Position numbers and translations under genes: made by a program. Of a stretch of DNA of 64,000 bases, positions 29,383-38,344 are shown piece after piece (the stretch's first letter is position 1; the number at the start of each line of letters is the position of its first letter). The stretch lies in the NCBI GenBank assembly GCA_023145215.1, contig JAGLED010000001.1, positions 1-64,000 of the forward strand, in the 5' to 3' direction. The notes under the pieces were generated by a model that was not told the DNA's origin, searched no databases, and saw only the letters and a program-made list of their open reading frames with translations. Source of the DNA: Rhodospirillales bacterium (GTDB taxonomy: Bacteria > Pseudomonadota > Alphaproteobacteria > Rhodospirillales > Casp-alpha2).

Positions 29383-30609
29383 TTACAAAATGCCATCATC
29401 GCGCAGTTTGTTGCGCGCGGCGTCATCGAGGTTCAACAGTTCTTCCAGCACCTCATCGGTGTGCTCACCTGTCATCGGCGGCGGGCGGCGATACGATACC
29501 GGGGTTTCGGAGTATTTTATCGGATTCCCGATCAGGCGGCACTTACCGTCGGCGGCGATCGGGTGATCCATCTCGATCCGCATGCCCCGGTGCAGGATCT
29601 GCGGATCTTCGAAGGCCATGGGGACGGTGTTGACGGGCGCCGACGGCACGCCCAGCGGCGCCAGTCCGTCGACCCATTCCTGCGTGGTCTTCATGACGGT
29701 TATCTGGCGCATCAGAGGCGTAATGACGTCGCGATTGCGTACCCTGAGGTCATTGGTCAGGAACCGCTCGTCGGTGGCCATCTCCGGTTTGCCGATGAAT
29801 TCGCAAAAACGCTTGAACTGACCGTCGTTGCCAATCGCCATGATCACGAACCCGTCGGCGGTCGGGTAGACGTCATACGGGACGATATTGGAATGCGCGT
29901 TGGCGCGGCGCACGTTCGGATGACCGTGCGTCAGGTAGTTCACCCCTTCATTGATCAGCCACGCCACGGACGTATCCAGCAACGCCAGGTCAATCAATTG
30001 GCCCTGGCCCGTCTTGTCGCGGTGACGAAGCGCAGCCAGCAGCGCCGTCGTGGCGTACATCCCGCACATAACGTCGGAGATGCCAACACCGACCTTGTGC
30101 GGGTCGCCGTCGACGGGGCCGGTGAGGCTCATGATGCCGCCCATGCCCTGCGCCAGCATGTCGTAGCCCGCGCGTTTGGCGTATGGGCCGGTGCGCCCGA
30201 ACCCGGAGATATGCAGATAGACCTTGTCCGGGAACTCGGCGTGAATGTCGTCGTAGCCAAGACCGTACTTGTCGAGCCCCCCCACCTTGAAATTGTGGCA
30301 AAGCGCGTCGCAATGCTTGAGCAGGTCCTTGACCAGTTGCACGCCTTCGGGCTTGGCGATGTCGATGGTGATCGAGCGCTTGTTGCGGTTCGATGCCATG
30401 TAATAGGCGCTCTCGCGGGTGTCGTTGCCTTCCTTGTCTTTCAGATAAGGCGGTCCCCATCCCCGGGTATCGTCACCGTCAACGGGCTTTTCGACCTTGA
30501 TGATATCGGCGCCCAAGTCACCCAGAAGCTGGGTGCAGGTCGGCCCGGCAAGGATACGGGTGAGATCGAGAATGCGAATGCCCGCGAGCGGGCCGGTATT
30601 GGTCGTCAT
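29383..30609 (-). CDS. CaiB/BaiF family (class III) CoA-transferase
   Basis: 408 residues. GIRILDLTRILAGPTCTQLLGDLGADIIKVE at the N-terminus is the family hallmark (FRC, BaiF, CaiB), and the catalytic Asp lies in AGYDMLAQGMGG. It transfers CoA between organic acids; formyl, succinyl or another donor cannot be chosen by eye. First gene of the three-gene operon behind the LysR regulator, presumably activating the acid that the dehydrogenase and ThDP enzyme then process. Confidence 0.92.
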   Translation of the reverse strand: MTTNTGPLAGIRILDLTRILAGPTCTQLLGDLGADIIKVEKPVDGDDTRGWGPPYLKDKEGNDTRESAYYMASNRNKRSITIDIAKPEGVQLVKDLLKHCDALCHNFKVGGLDKYGLGYDDIHAEFPDKVYLHISGFGRTGPYAKRAGYDMLAQGMGGIMSLTGPVDGDPHKVGVGISDVMCGMYATTALLAALRHRDKTGQGQLIDLALLDTSVAWLINEGVNYLTHGHPNVRRANAHSNIVPYDVYPTADGFVIMAIGNDGQFKRFCEFIGKPEMATDERFLTNDLRVRNRDVITPLMRQITVMKTTQEWVDGLAPLGVPSAPVNTVPMAFEDPQILHRGMRIEMDHPIAADGKCRLIGNPIKYSETPVSYRRPPPMTGEHTDEVLEELLNLDDAARNKLRDDGIL

Positions 30610-30704
30610 GGATGTTCCTTCTCAGGTAAGGCACGGGTGCGCCCGTTTGGTTTTAGCCGATGGCTTTTCTTGATAAAAACGAAATATTATACCTATTTGC
30701 TTGA

Positions 30705-31613
30705 TTATATTTCATGATTGATGCGGGCTGATTCCCGCCTGGGACGCTTGTCACCGGCAAGGCCGCTCAATATCTCGACCAACGCCCTAGTCAGATGCGC
30801 TTTCGGATTGTCACGGCGTTCGACGACGCCGATCACCCGGCACAGGGGCGGGTCACCGAACGGCACCTTGACGATCCCCGCCGGCAAATCGGCACCGGCG
30901 CGGTCGGGCACCACGGAAACACCGAGCCCGTGCGCCACCATCGAGGCAATGGCTTCGAGTGAATCGATCTCCATGCCCGTATGCACCCTTATCCCCCGAT
31001 CCTTGAGGTGCGTATCGATCAACCGGCCGGCCCAGGCAAACCGCTGAAAACGGATGAACGGCCCGGCATCGAGCAGTTCGCGATCGGTGATGCCGCGCGT
31101 GCCTTTCGGCGCGATCACCATTAGCGGCTCTTCCGCGAACATGTGCCAGCTCAGCCCTGTCTGTAGCTGGGATGGCTCGGTCACCACGGCAGCGTCCAAT
31201 TCCCCTTTGTGCACACGCCCGACGAGATCGGCGGAAAGACCACTCGATACGCGAATGCGCAGATCCGGGTGACTTTGCCTGATGGCACTCAACGCCGGCG
31301 GCAGAATTCCCGACAACAGCGTCGGCACCGAACCGATGTCGAGGCTACCGGACAAGGCCTCACCGGTAACGATATCGGTCAAGCTCTCGCACTTCTCGAC
31401 GATCTCTCGCGCACGGTCGACGAGGTTGCGGCCCCGGGTGTTCAGGCGTGGTGGGCGCGTGGTGCGGTCGAACAGCTTGGTTTCAAGATCTTCTTCAAGC
31501 GCCTTCACATGGAGGCTGACGGCGGACTGCGTCAACCCAATGGCATCGCCGGCCGCGGCGAACGAGCCGTGCTCCGCAATTGCGATGAGGGTTTTGAGAT
31601 GCCGCAGGTCCAT
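30705..31613 (-). CDS. LysR-type transcriptional regulator of the adjacent operon
   Basis: 302 residues from the ATG at 31613; an upstream ATG at 31667 would add 18 unlikely residues. Winged helix in residues 1-60 (LKTLIAIAEHGSFAAAGDAIGLTQSAVSLHVKALE), then a periplasmic-binding-type effector domain. It reads in the same direction as the CoA-transferase operon, with only 95 bases between, which differs from the usual divergent LysR arrangement. Control of that operon is inferred. The AT-rich stretch 30668-30705 could hold its target site. Confidence 0.88.
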   Translation of the reverse strand: MDLRHLKTLIAIAEHGSFAAAGDAIGLTQSAVSLHVKALEEDLETKLFDRTTRPPRLNTRGRNLVDRAREIVEKCESLTDIVTGEALSGSLDIGSVPTLLSGILPPALSAIRQSHPDLRIRVSSGLSADLVGRVHKGELDAAVVTEPSQLQTGLSWHMFAEEPLMVIAPKGTRGITDRELLDAGPFIRFQRFAWAGRLIDTHLKDRGIRVHTGMEIDSLEAIASMVAHGLGVSVVPDRAGADLPAGIVKVPFGDPPLCRVIGVVERRDNPKAHLTRALVEILSGLAGDKRPRRESARINHEI

Positions 31614-31744
31614 GCGGCGCAGGTTAATGACTTCGGCCCGCCTGAAAAAGGTTCTTCGTAAAACCAATTTTCACGAATGCAGCGTTGACCGGAATACGCC
31701 CTCGTCGGAAGCTCCGGTGTTTCCTCATACTCGGAGGGTCATTC

Positions 31745-32167
31745 ATGACCGTAGAACGCCGCCGCGCTTATGACGACACGACTGTCAAGGATGTCAAAGG
31801 CGTGAATGAAGACTTCGTTCTGCATGTGCCAGCGGGCAGACCGCTCCGTGAAGCCGTCGACTTTCTGGCCGAACACAAGATCGGCCTGACGCTGGTCATC
31901 GCATCGGACGGCGCCCTTGCCGGCGTGATCTCGGAGCGGGACGTCGTTCGCGCCCTCTACGAGCACGGCAACCATGCGCTCAACATGCCCGTCGACATGT
32001 TCATGGCGCGTGACGTACTCACGTGTTCCGATCAGGACAAGGTCGAGGATGTCGCCAAGCTCATGGCCGAGAAGCATATCCGGCACCTGCCGATCGTCGA
32101 GGACGGCTACCTGGCCGGCATGATCAGCGCCACCGACCTGGTCCGGCACTTCGCGTCGAAGGCTTGA
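31745..32167 (+). CDS. CBS-domain-pair protein
   Basis: 140 residues consisting of one CBS pair. CBS1 (about 15-70) contains LTLVIASDGALAGVISERDVVRAL and CBS2 (about 80-138) IRHLPIVEDGYLAGMISATDLV, the two G-x-[IV]-[ST]-x2-D nucleotide-binding signatures. It should sense AMP/ATP or a related ligand and act on an unknown partner. GGAGGG precedes the ATG. It converges with the small acidic gene at 32179. Confidence 0.9.
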   Translation: MTVERRRAYDDTTVKDVKGVNEDFVLHVPAGRPLREAVDFLAEHKIGLTLVIASDGALAGVISERDVVRALYEHGNHALNMPVDMFMARDVLTCSDQDKVEDVAKLMAEKHIRHLPIVEDGYLAGMISATDLVRHFASKA

Positions 32168-32178
32168 TCGTACGGCCG

Positions 32179-32415
32179 TTATTTCTGCGGATACGGATTG
32201 ACGATGTCCCGCACGAGCTGTTCGAGCACATCGCGAACCTGGGCCTCGTCGCACCCCATGAGGACGGCGTCCTCGAGTGCGTCCTGACATTCCTGGCGGA
32301 TTTCTTCCAGGTTTTCGCGCAGCACCACGAGCTTTTCTTCGCACGATACCGGCTCACCGTCCGGCTGCAGCCAGATCACACCGTCGATATCGAGCTTTTT
32401 CACATCGTCTTTCAT
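32179..32415 (-). CDS. Small acidic conserved-looking hypothetical protein
   Basis: 78 residues from the ATG at 32415. An N-terminal patch GVIWLQPDGEPVSCEEK is followed by a long amphipathic acidic helix (EKLVVLRENLEEIRQECQDALEDA) and a C-terminal helix. Two cysteines, C32 and C45, roughly. No signal or membrane segment. No clear ribosome-binding site, but the upstream extension (to 32577) would overlap the neighbouring gene. Being 60 bases after the cyclic-nucleotide/TPR gene, it may belong to its operon. Function unknown. Confidence 0.65.
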   Translation of the reverse strand: MKDDVKKLDIDGVIWLQPDGEPVSCEEKLVVLRENLEEIRQECQDALEDAVLMGCDEAQVRDVLEQLVRDIVNPYPQK

Positions 32416-32474
32416 ATTCGGGAGATACACCCGCCCCCGGCCGGTTTCAAGCCGTCCGAGTTGAGAGCGCGTAT

Positions 32475-34370
32475 TCAGCGGAGCCGGTCGTCGAGCCAGG
32501 CATCCCTGTCGCGGGTGCTTTTCTGGCCTGACGAGAGCTTGTTCGCGGTACCGCTGGCTCCGGGACCGAATTCCCACGGTAAAGGCGGCGGCTCACCCGG
32601 TATCCCTTCCCAAGGCAGTTCGGGCGGCGCTTCCTTTCGGCGGCGGCGCGACATAGCCTTGTCTACATGTCCGAGATTTTTCTCGGCGACGGCAGCGAGA
32701 CGGTCGGCCCCCTTCTCGACGTAGATCGCACGCGCCGTGCGGAACGCATCGCGCGCGCCTTCGAGCGCGCCCGTATCACCGGCAACGCGCCCATAAAGGA
32801 ACAGCGCCGAGCCGAGGTTGTTCTGCGCCGACGCCCAATGCAGCGGCATGTTCCTGCGATCACGCGCGGAAACGACGGCGTTACAGGCTTCAACCGCCTG
32901 CAACAGCATCGACGGGTTGCGGTTCTCGCGACCGATCACCAATGCCACTTGCCCGAAATGCCCCATCGCTTCGGCCCACTCGTTCGGGTTCTTCTTTCGG
33001 TCGTAAATGCTCAGGGCGTTCTCGAACGCATGAAGCGCGTGCTCCAGCGTTTCCGCATCGCCGTTGTCGAAGTCGAGACGATAAAGCGCGAGACCCAGGC
33101 GATTGTTCATCGCCGCCCAGTCATGTGGAAACGCCGTCGGCCCAATGACCTTGAGCGCGTCTTCCAAATCGTTGATCGAAGCTTCCAGCGCGCCGGTGTC
33201 GTTCGTCCGCTCGGCGATGAACTGCCCTAGGAATGCCCGGTCACGGTGCGCGAACGCCCATTCCAATGGCGTCTTCTCGGCACTGAAGGATTCGAGCGCG
33301 TTATCGAACAACGTCATCGCGGTCTGCGCGTCATCGGCCTTTCGTTTGAATCGGATGGTGCTGGCAAAGGTCCGGGCGAGGGTGGCACGCTCTTCGGCGC
33401 GAGACAGCGGGTCCAGGCCCGGCACTTCCTGGAGCAACTGCTCGCGGGCGTCCTGCAGCAACACGTCGAGATCGCGCCGCACCGTTAAAAGCTTTCCCGC
33501 CTGCTTCGTACGCATCGCCGCCAAGAGAGCGGCATGGAGTCTATGCGATGACGCCGGATCCAGCGGCATGGGGAGGATCAACAACGTCCACCCGTCACCC
33601 ATCCGGAACTGATCGACCGACGGGTCCTCGCGGACAAACAGGCGCAGATGCAGCAACTGTCCACCATGCACAGTCGCGCCCCAGATCACGACGTCGCCTC
33701 CGTTGTCCAGCAGCCAGCGCTCGGAGGCACGCTTGAGATCGGCCATCGCCGATACCGGATCGCTCTCGAACTCAAGCGACACCTTGGCGTTCATCGTGCG
33801 GGCGCGGATTCCCCGTCGTTTGGAAAGTTCGGAGACAAGATGCTGCGCCGCCTGCTCGCCGCCCTCACCCTCAAGGGCGGACACACGCACATCAAGGCGG
33901 TCGTAAATATCCGCGAATTCGGGTTTCAGAATACGCCTGAGGAGACCGGGCTTCAGCACGCTCGATGCCGGGTCCTCGGCGGTATATTCGGTGTCCGACT
34001 GTGCCGACAACGCGACAAGCGCCCGCGACGTGGATTTTGCCGGGACCTTTTCGGACGTTCTCTTGCGGTCGGGTTTATCACGGGCGTCCGGCCTGGCCGG
34101 CTGCTTGCCCAAAAGACGCGCCGCCTGTTCCTTACCGACAACCTCGACAACAAGATTGCCAAGCGCCTGCACGGCATCTTCCATGGCGCGGCCGTCCAAC
34201 AGCTCCTCGGCACCGACCAGCGCGCCCCGGTCAAGCACGGCGGTCGGCATCGACATGCCGTCGACATCGCGCGTCAGTTCGACCGAACCGTTTACGACCC
34301 GGTAAGCGGTTTCCGGCACGGTGCCTTCAGCGATCAGCACATCGCCGGATTTATACTCTTTGGTTGCCAC
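32475..34370 (-). CDS. Cyclic-nucleotide-binding-domain / TPR protein
   Basis: 631 residues, no signal peptide. Residues 1-85 read as a divergent cyclic-nucleotide-type barrel (GDVLIAEGTVPETAYRVVNGSVEL); 86-140 is a charged linker; 150-300 is an unrecognised domain with DVVIWGATVHGGQLLHLRLF; 345-570 hold TPR units of the W-A-x2-NN-L-G-x-A type (MPLHWASAQNNLGSALFLYG); 575-631 is proline-rich and disordered. The barrel lacks the canonical GE-L-x(n)-R-x-A phosphate cassette, so ligand binding is doubtful. It is probably a signalling scaffold. The histidine kinase gene lies upstream, 116 bases away. Confidence 0.78.
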   Translation of the reverse strand: MATKEYKSGDVLIAEGTVPETAYRVVNGSVELTRDVDGMSMPTAVLDRGALVGAEELLDGRAMEDAVQALGNLVVEVVGKEQAARLLGKQPARPDARDKPDRKRTSEKVPAKSTSRALVALSAQSDTEYTAEDPASSVLKPGLLRRILKPEFADIYDRLDVRVSALEGEGGEQAAQHLVSELSKRRGIRARTMNAKVSLEFESDPVSAMADLKRASERWLLDNGGDVVIWGATVHGGQLLHLRLFVREDPSVDQFRMGDGWTLLILPMPLDPASSHRLHAALLAAMRTKQAGKLLTVRRDLDVLLQDAREQLLQEVPGLDPLSRAEERATLARTFASTIRFKRKADDAQTAMTLFDNALESFSAEKTPLEWAFAHRDRAFLGQFIAERTNDTGALEASINDLEDALKVIGPTAFPHDWAAMNNRLGLALYRLDFDNGDAETLEHALHAFENALSIYDRKKNPNEWAEAMGHFGQVALVIGRENRNPSMLLQAVEACNAVVSARDRRNMPLHWASAQNNLGSALFLYGRVAGDTGALEGARDAFRTARAIYVEKGADRLAAVAEKNLGHVDKAMSRRRRKEAPPELPWEGIPGEPPPLPWEFGPGASGTANKLSSGQKSTRDRDAWLDDRLR

Positions 34371-34486
34371 CCGTCTCTCCTATAGGGACACGCGCCCAGG
34401 CGCCCCTATGGTGGGCTTCAAGGAGTAAAGATGGTGTTAACGATTACTTCAGTCGGCGGCGGCAATCAGGGCGGCCAGAGCCCGCC

Positions 34487-36043
34487 TCATCGGGTTTCTT
34501 CCTTTTTCTCCGGACCGTACTTCGGCAACGTCATGGTGAAGGCCGCGCCTTGATCGCCCCTGGGACTAGCTCCCACCTTACCGCCGTGGCGCATTGCCAC
34601 TTTCCTCACGATCGAGAGACCGATGCCGGTGCCCGGGTAGAGACTGCGGCCGTGCAACCGTACGAACGGCAGGAATACCTGCTCGGCGAATTCCGGATCG
34701 AACCCGATCCCGTTATCGGCAACGCATAAAGACAGGTTATTACTATCGGCAACAGCGCTGACGCATACATCCGGGGGCACGCCATCACGTGCATATTTGA
34801 CCGCATTATCGAGGAGGTTATCGAGCGCAAAGCCGAGCAGCTTCGAATCCGCGACGATTTCCATATCCTTGGGCACCATATTCACGAACTTCCCATTCCC
34901 CGCCCCCGGTTTATCGACGATTTCGGCAATCGCTTCGTCGACGATCTTGTGCAGGTTACAGGGCAATAACGTCATGGTCTCGGTGCTGCGCCGGGAATAA
35001 TTCAAAAGATCCTCGATCAGATTCCGCATATCGCCGGCCGCGCGTGCAACACGTTCGAAATATTTCTGCTGGTCTTCGCTGAGCTCTTTTCCGTGCTTCG
35101 TTTCCAGCAGTTCGATATTCGACTGGATTTTCCGAAGAGGTTCCTGCAGGTCGTGAGAGGCCGCATAGGCGAAGCGGTTCAGATCTTCGTTGGCAATGCG
35201 AAGTGATGTCGTCGTCTCGACAAGATCTCGCTGCTGTTCCTCGACCATGCGTGCCAGCCTGATGACGGCGTCTTCGACTTTTTCGGCATCCAGCGCATCG
35301 ATCACGGCAAGCGTCGGACCGTCATCCGAATCGGCGCCCGCCTTCGATTGTGCAAAAGAAACGGTTTCCATCAGCAGATCGCGCGCCCGGATCAGCGATT
35401 TAGACTGACGCATAACGACGACGTAGATCCATCCCAGAATCATCGCCGCCAGAATCAGGGCGACCGCAAAAACAGTGCCGACACTGACCGCCGAATTGTG
35501 CGCCCCGATGTGAATACCAAAATTGTCATCAAGTTCGTTGCGCAGCTTGTTGATCTCTTTATCGAGCGAAAGCAACGCCGCCTCCGCCGCCGTATCATCC
35601 ACCGCGACCCGGCGATCGATTTCTTGGGGTGGAAGCCCTTGCTCAATCAACTTAAGGCCGATATCCGACTTGATGCGGTATTCGTCCAGGGTCCCCTTCA
35701 AATCGTTGAGGATCGGACCCAGTTCCGGATTGAGCCCACGCAGGTCGCCAATCCGACGCCGAGCGCGATCAAGATCGGCCTGCGCCAACCACATCTTCTG
35801 CGGCTGGCCACGTAAAACCGCGTTCTTGAAATTGTGGATGAAGTGCGCGTAACCGATCGTCCGTTCGATATCGGAACTCGCCTGCAGCTGCGCGATGATT
35901 GACACGCGCTTGCTGTCGATTCCGGTCAGATGCTCGAAGGAATGCCGGGACTCGGCCGCCAGATAAATACCAGCGACCATGAGGAGCACGCTGAGAAACA
36001 GCATCCCGCGCAACGCCAACTTTAGGACATCGCTATTATTCAT
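34487..36043 (-). CDS. Membrane sensor histidine kinase
   Basis: 518 residues. Two transmembrane helices (about 11-30 and 186-211) enclose a helical periplasmic sensor of about 155 residues; then a coiled segment (260-290), the dimerisation/phosphoacceptor helix with H297 in FAYAASHDLQEPLRKI, and an HATPase domain with N-box LLDNAVKYA, G1 DNGIGFD and G2 GTGIGLSIV. The HDLQEPLR form is shared with phytochrome-like kinases. No response regulator gene lies nearby, so it is an orphan kinase; the stimulus is unknown. Confidence 0.9.
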   Translation of the reverse strand: MNNSDVLKLALRGMLFLSVLLMVAGIYLAAESRHSFEHLTGIDSKRVSIIAQLQASSDIERTIGYAHFIHNFKNAVLRGQPQKMWLAQADLDRARRRIGDLRGLNPELGPILNDLKGTLDEYRIKSDIGLKLIEQGLPPQEIDRRVAVDDTAAEAALLSLDKEINKLRNELDDNFGIHIGAHNSAVSVGTVFAVALILAAMILGWIYVVVMRQSKSLIRARDLLMETVSFAQSKAGADSDDGPTLAVIDALDAEKVEDAVIRLARMVEEQQRDLVETTTSLRIANEDLNRFAYAASHDLQEPLRKIQSNIELLETKHGKELSEDQQKYFERVARAAGDMRNLIEDLLNYSRRSTETMTLLPCNLHKIVDEAIAEIVDKPGAGNGKFVNMVPKDMEIVADSKLLGFALDNLLDNAVKYARDGVPPDVCVSAVADSNNLSLCVADNGIGFDPEFAEQVFLPFVRLHGRSLYPGTGIGLSIVRKVAMRHGGKVGASPRGDQGAAFTMTLPKYGPEKKEETR

Positions 36044-36349
36044 CGCACCACCAACGGGTCATGACGTCTGACGACACACTGTTTCAATCCCGGCGTCGCG
36101 GGGGTTCATTTCGCATTAACGATGAACTTCACCAATGAGCGGCGCGGTACACCTGGCAACTGTCCGGTGATGAACTTTCATTGGATCGAATCCTCACACC
36201 CATGAGCTTATACTTCTGCTCGATGTCAGGTTTTCGATCCCTGCCACGCCCCCCCGCAGCATTGATCTGAGTCACTCAGTACTAAACGACAGTATTACCT
36301 ATCGGGAATTAGTCCGTAAACACTGTCCCAAATAGCATGTGGGAAGTAC
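36044..36349. other. Intergenic region upstream of the histidine kinase gene
   Basis: 306 bases without a convincing gene. Contains the dyad CTGAGTCACTCAG (36267-36279) and two copies of GATGAACTT. The kinase promoter is presumably here. I see no tRNA, terminator or repeat beyond these. Confidence 0.4.
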
Positions 36350-37870
36350 TTAGCCGTCGACGATTTCGTCGCGGAGCGCACGGCGGATATCGCCGAATAC
36401 CCCGGCCCATGCCCCATGCCGCTTTTGCCGGAATAGCCGCATGCTTGGGTACCAGGGCGACGTTTCGGTATTCCGCATCCAACGCCAGTCCGGCGCGAAC
36501 GGCACGGCGACCCAAACCGGCTTGCCCATCGCCCCCGCCAGATGCGCGAGTGCGGTGTCGACGGTGATCACCAGATCGAGTTGATTGACGACGGCCGCGG
36601 TGTCCGAGAAATCGCGCAGACGCCCCCCCAGATCGTTCACCAGTGCATCGCAGCCATGCTCGGCAATGTCCGATGCGGCAGGCCCCTTTTGCAGGGAATA
36701 GACCGACAGCCCAGGCAGGCCGAGGATTTCGATGAAATGCTTAAACCCGGCGGAGCGGTTTTGATCGTTCCGATGCGTGGGACGTCCGGCCCAGGAAATC
36801 CCAACCCGCTTAATACGCCCGAGTGACGAAGGCAACTGAACCGCGCCCGGATCCAGTGGCCCAAGATACGGCACATCGGCCGGGATCGTGTTGAGCGACG
36901 TGCCGAAGACGTTGGCCAATGACATCATCGGAATCCAGAAGTCGAATTTGGGTGGTGTCTGGCCACGGTTAAAGACTTTGGAGACACCGTCCACGGACCC
37001 AACCAGGCGCGCCAGTTCGGGCTGAACTTCAACAACCACCTGGCCACCGCGTTCCTTGATCATCGGCAGATACCGCGCGAACTGGATCATATCGCCGAAA
37101 CCCTGTTCGTGATGGACCAGCACCGTCTTACCCTTGAGGTCGGAACCGTCCCAGCGCGGCTTGTCGAATTCCCGCGGCGGGCTACGGTCCAGAAGCCAGC
37201 GGCTTTCGTAGGCCTCGAAGCCTTCCTCCAGGCGCCCCATCTCGAGTAGCGTCAACGCTTTGTCCCATTGGCAATCGACGTGGTTCTCGTTGAGCGACAG
37301 CGCCTTTTCCAGACAGCTCAACGCAGCGTCGGTCTGGCCGAGATCGCGAAGCACGAGCCCCAGGTTGTAATACGCTTCCGTCGAGCGCGGTTGGAGACGA
37401 ACCGCCTGTTGGTGCGACGCCATCGAAACTTCGAGCCGGCCAAGTTCGCGAAGCGCGTTGCCCATGTTCGAATAGACACCCGAATTATTCGGCTTCAGCA
37501 CCAGCGAGCGGCGGTAACATGCGACCGCCGCTTCGAGCTTGCCGAGCGACCGCAACGCGACACCCATGTTGTTGTAGACGTCGGGCTGCTTCGGGTTGAG
37601 GAGCAGGGACTTGCCGTAGGATTCGACCGCTTCTTCGAGTTTCCCTTCCCGGTGCAATCCGGCGGCGACGTTGAACATGCGAACCGCTTCACGTTCGCGG
37701 AGCGCGGTGCGCTGGTCCTCGGGCAGAGAGCGCCAGACCTCCAGTTTTTCAGGATCGACCGTATGCGGCTTCGACTGGACCGACGGGGCGGCTTCTTTCT
37801 CGCGCGGGCGTAACACCGCCTTGGCGCGCTTTTTCGGCGCGGCACCGGTCGTTGCGCTCTGTTTCGCCAT
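36350..37870 (-). CDS. TPR protein with C-terminal glycosyltransferase-9-like domain
   Basis: 506 residues from the ATG at 37870 (GGGGGGCAG upstream). After a basic, disordered first 50 residues come five to six TPR units (about 75-240; for example PDVYNNMGVALRSLGKLEAAVACYRRSL), followed by a GT-B-like domain (HHEQGFGDMIQFARYLP; ITVDTALAHLAGAMGKPVWV) of the heptosyltransferase/GT9 type. In alphaproteobacteria such proteins are usually envelope- or flagellum-glycosylation-related, but acceptor and donor are not known. It lies 115 bases after arsC on the same strand. Confidence 0.82.
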   Translation of the reverse strand: MAKQSATTGAAPKKRAKAVLRPREKEAAPSVQSKPHTVDPEKLEVWRSLPEDQRTALREREAVRMFNVAAGLHREGKLEEAVESYGKSLLLNPKQPDVYNNMGVALRSLGKLEAAVACYRRSLVLKPNNSGVYSNMGNALRELGRLEVSMASHQQAVRLQPRSTEAYYNLGLVLRDLGQTDAALSCLEKALSLNENHVDCQWDKALTLLEMGRLEEGFEAYESRWLLDRSPPREFDKPRWDGSDLKGKTVLVHHEQGFGDMIQFARYLPMIKERGGQVVVEVQPELARLVGSVDGVSKVFNRGQTPPKFDFWIPMMSLANVFGTSLNTIPADVPYLGPLDPGAVQLPSSLGRIKRVGISWAGRPTHRNDQNRSAGFKHFIEILGLPGLSVYSLQKGPAASDIAEHGCDALVNDLGGRLRDFSDTAAVVNQLDLVITVDTALAHLAGAMGKPVWVAVPFAPDWRWMRNTETSPWYPSMRLFRQKRHGAWAGVFGDIRRALRDEIVDG

Positions 37871-37985
37871 CCTGGCTGCCCCCCGTTGGATATCCCGTCT
37901 GGCATATTGCAAGGGGTTTTGCCTGACCGCAAGCGCTCCAAGGGGCCATGCGCAAGGGCCTGCGCTTATTTGCGGTGAATTTTAG

Positions 37986-38327
37986 TCAAATTATAGAAAG
38001 GACGTTTTCCGGCGGGCGGCCCATGACGGCTTTATCCCCGGCCACTACGATCGGCCGCTCGATGATAATTGGAGTGGCAACCATGGCGTCGACAATCTCG
38101 GCATCGCTCATGGATCCGAGATCCAGGCCGGCTTCCCTGGCTTCCTTTTTGCGGACGATCTCAGCGGGCTTCACGCCCAGCATACCGATAATCCGCTTCA
38201 GTTCCGCCTTCGACGGCGGCGCCGAAAGATATTCGACGACGTCGTGATCGACTTTCTTCTCCTCCAAGATAGCCAGGGTCTGGCGCGACTTGGAGCATCG
38301 CGGATTATGATAGATCGTGACCGACAT
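37986..38327 (-). CDS. arsC: ArsC-family (glutaredoxin-type) reductase
   Basis: 113-residue thioredoxin-fold protein with the HNPRCSKSR signature, C11 being the catalytic cysteine that forms the arseno-thiol, and RPIVVAGDKAVMGRPPENV near the end. It matches the glutaredoxin-coupled arsenate reductase family; paralogues of unknown substrate (YffB type) share this fold. No arsR, arsB or acr3 gene is adjacent, so resistance cannot be inferred. GGGAGAG precedes the start and it follows mscS by 17 bases. Confidence 0.88.
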   Translation of the reverse strand: MSVTIYHNPRCSKSRQTLAILEEKKVDHDVVEYLSAPPSKAELKRIIGMLGVKPAEIVRKKEAREAGLDLGSMSDAEIVDAMVATPIIIERPIVVAGDKAVMGRPPENVLSII

Positions 38328-38344
38328 GGTTCTCTCCCAACTGA

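Noticed and set aside
28639-30717. 692-codon + strand open frame opposite the acyl-CoA dehydrogenase and CoA-transferase genes
   Set aside because: Spans two well-supported genes antisense; His/Arg/Gly-rich without any recognisable fold.
37986-38327. Arsenic resistance operon
   Set aside because: Only the ArsC-like reductase is present; no arsR, arsB, acr3 or arsH beside it.
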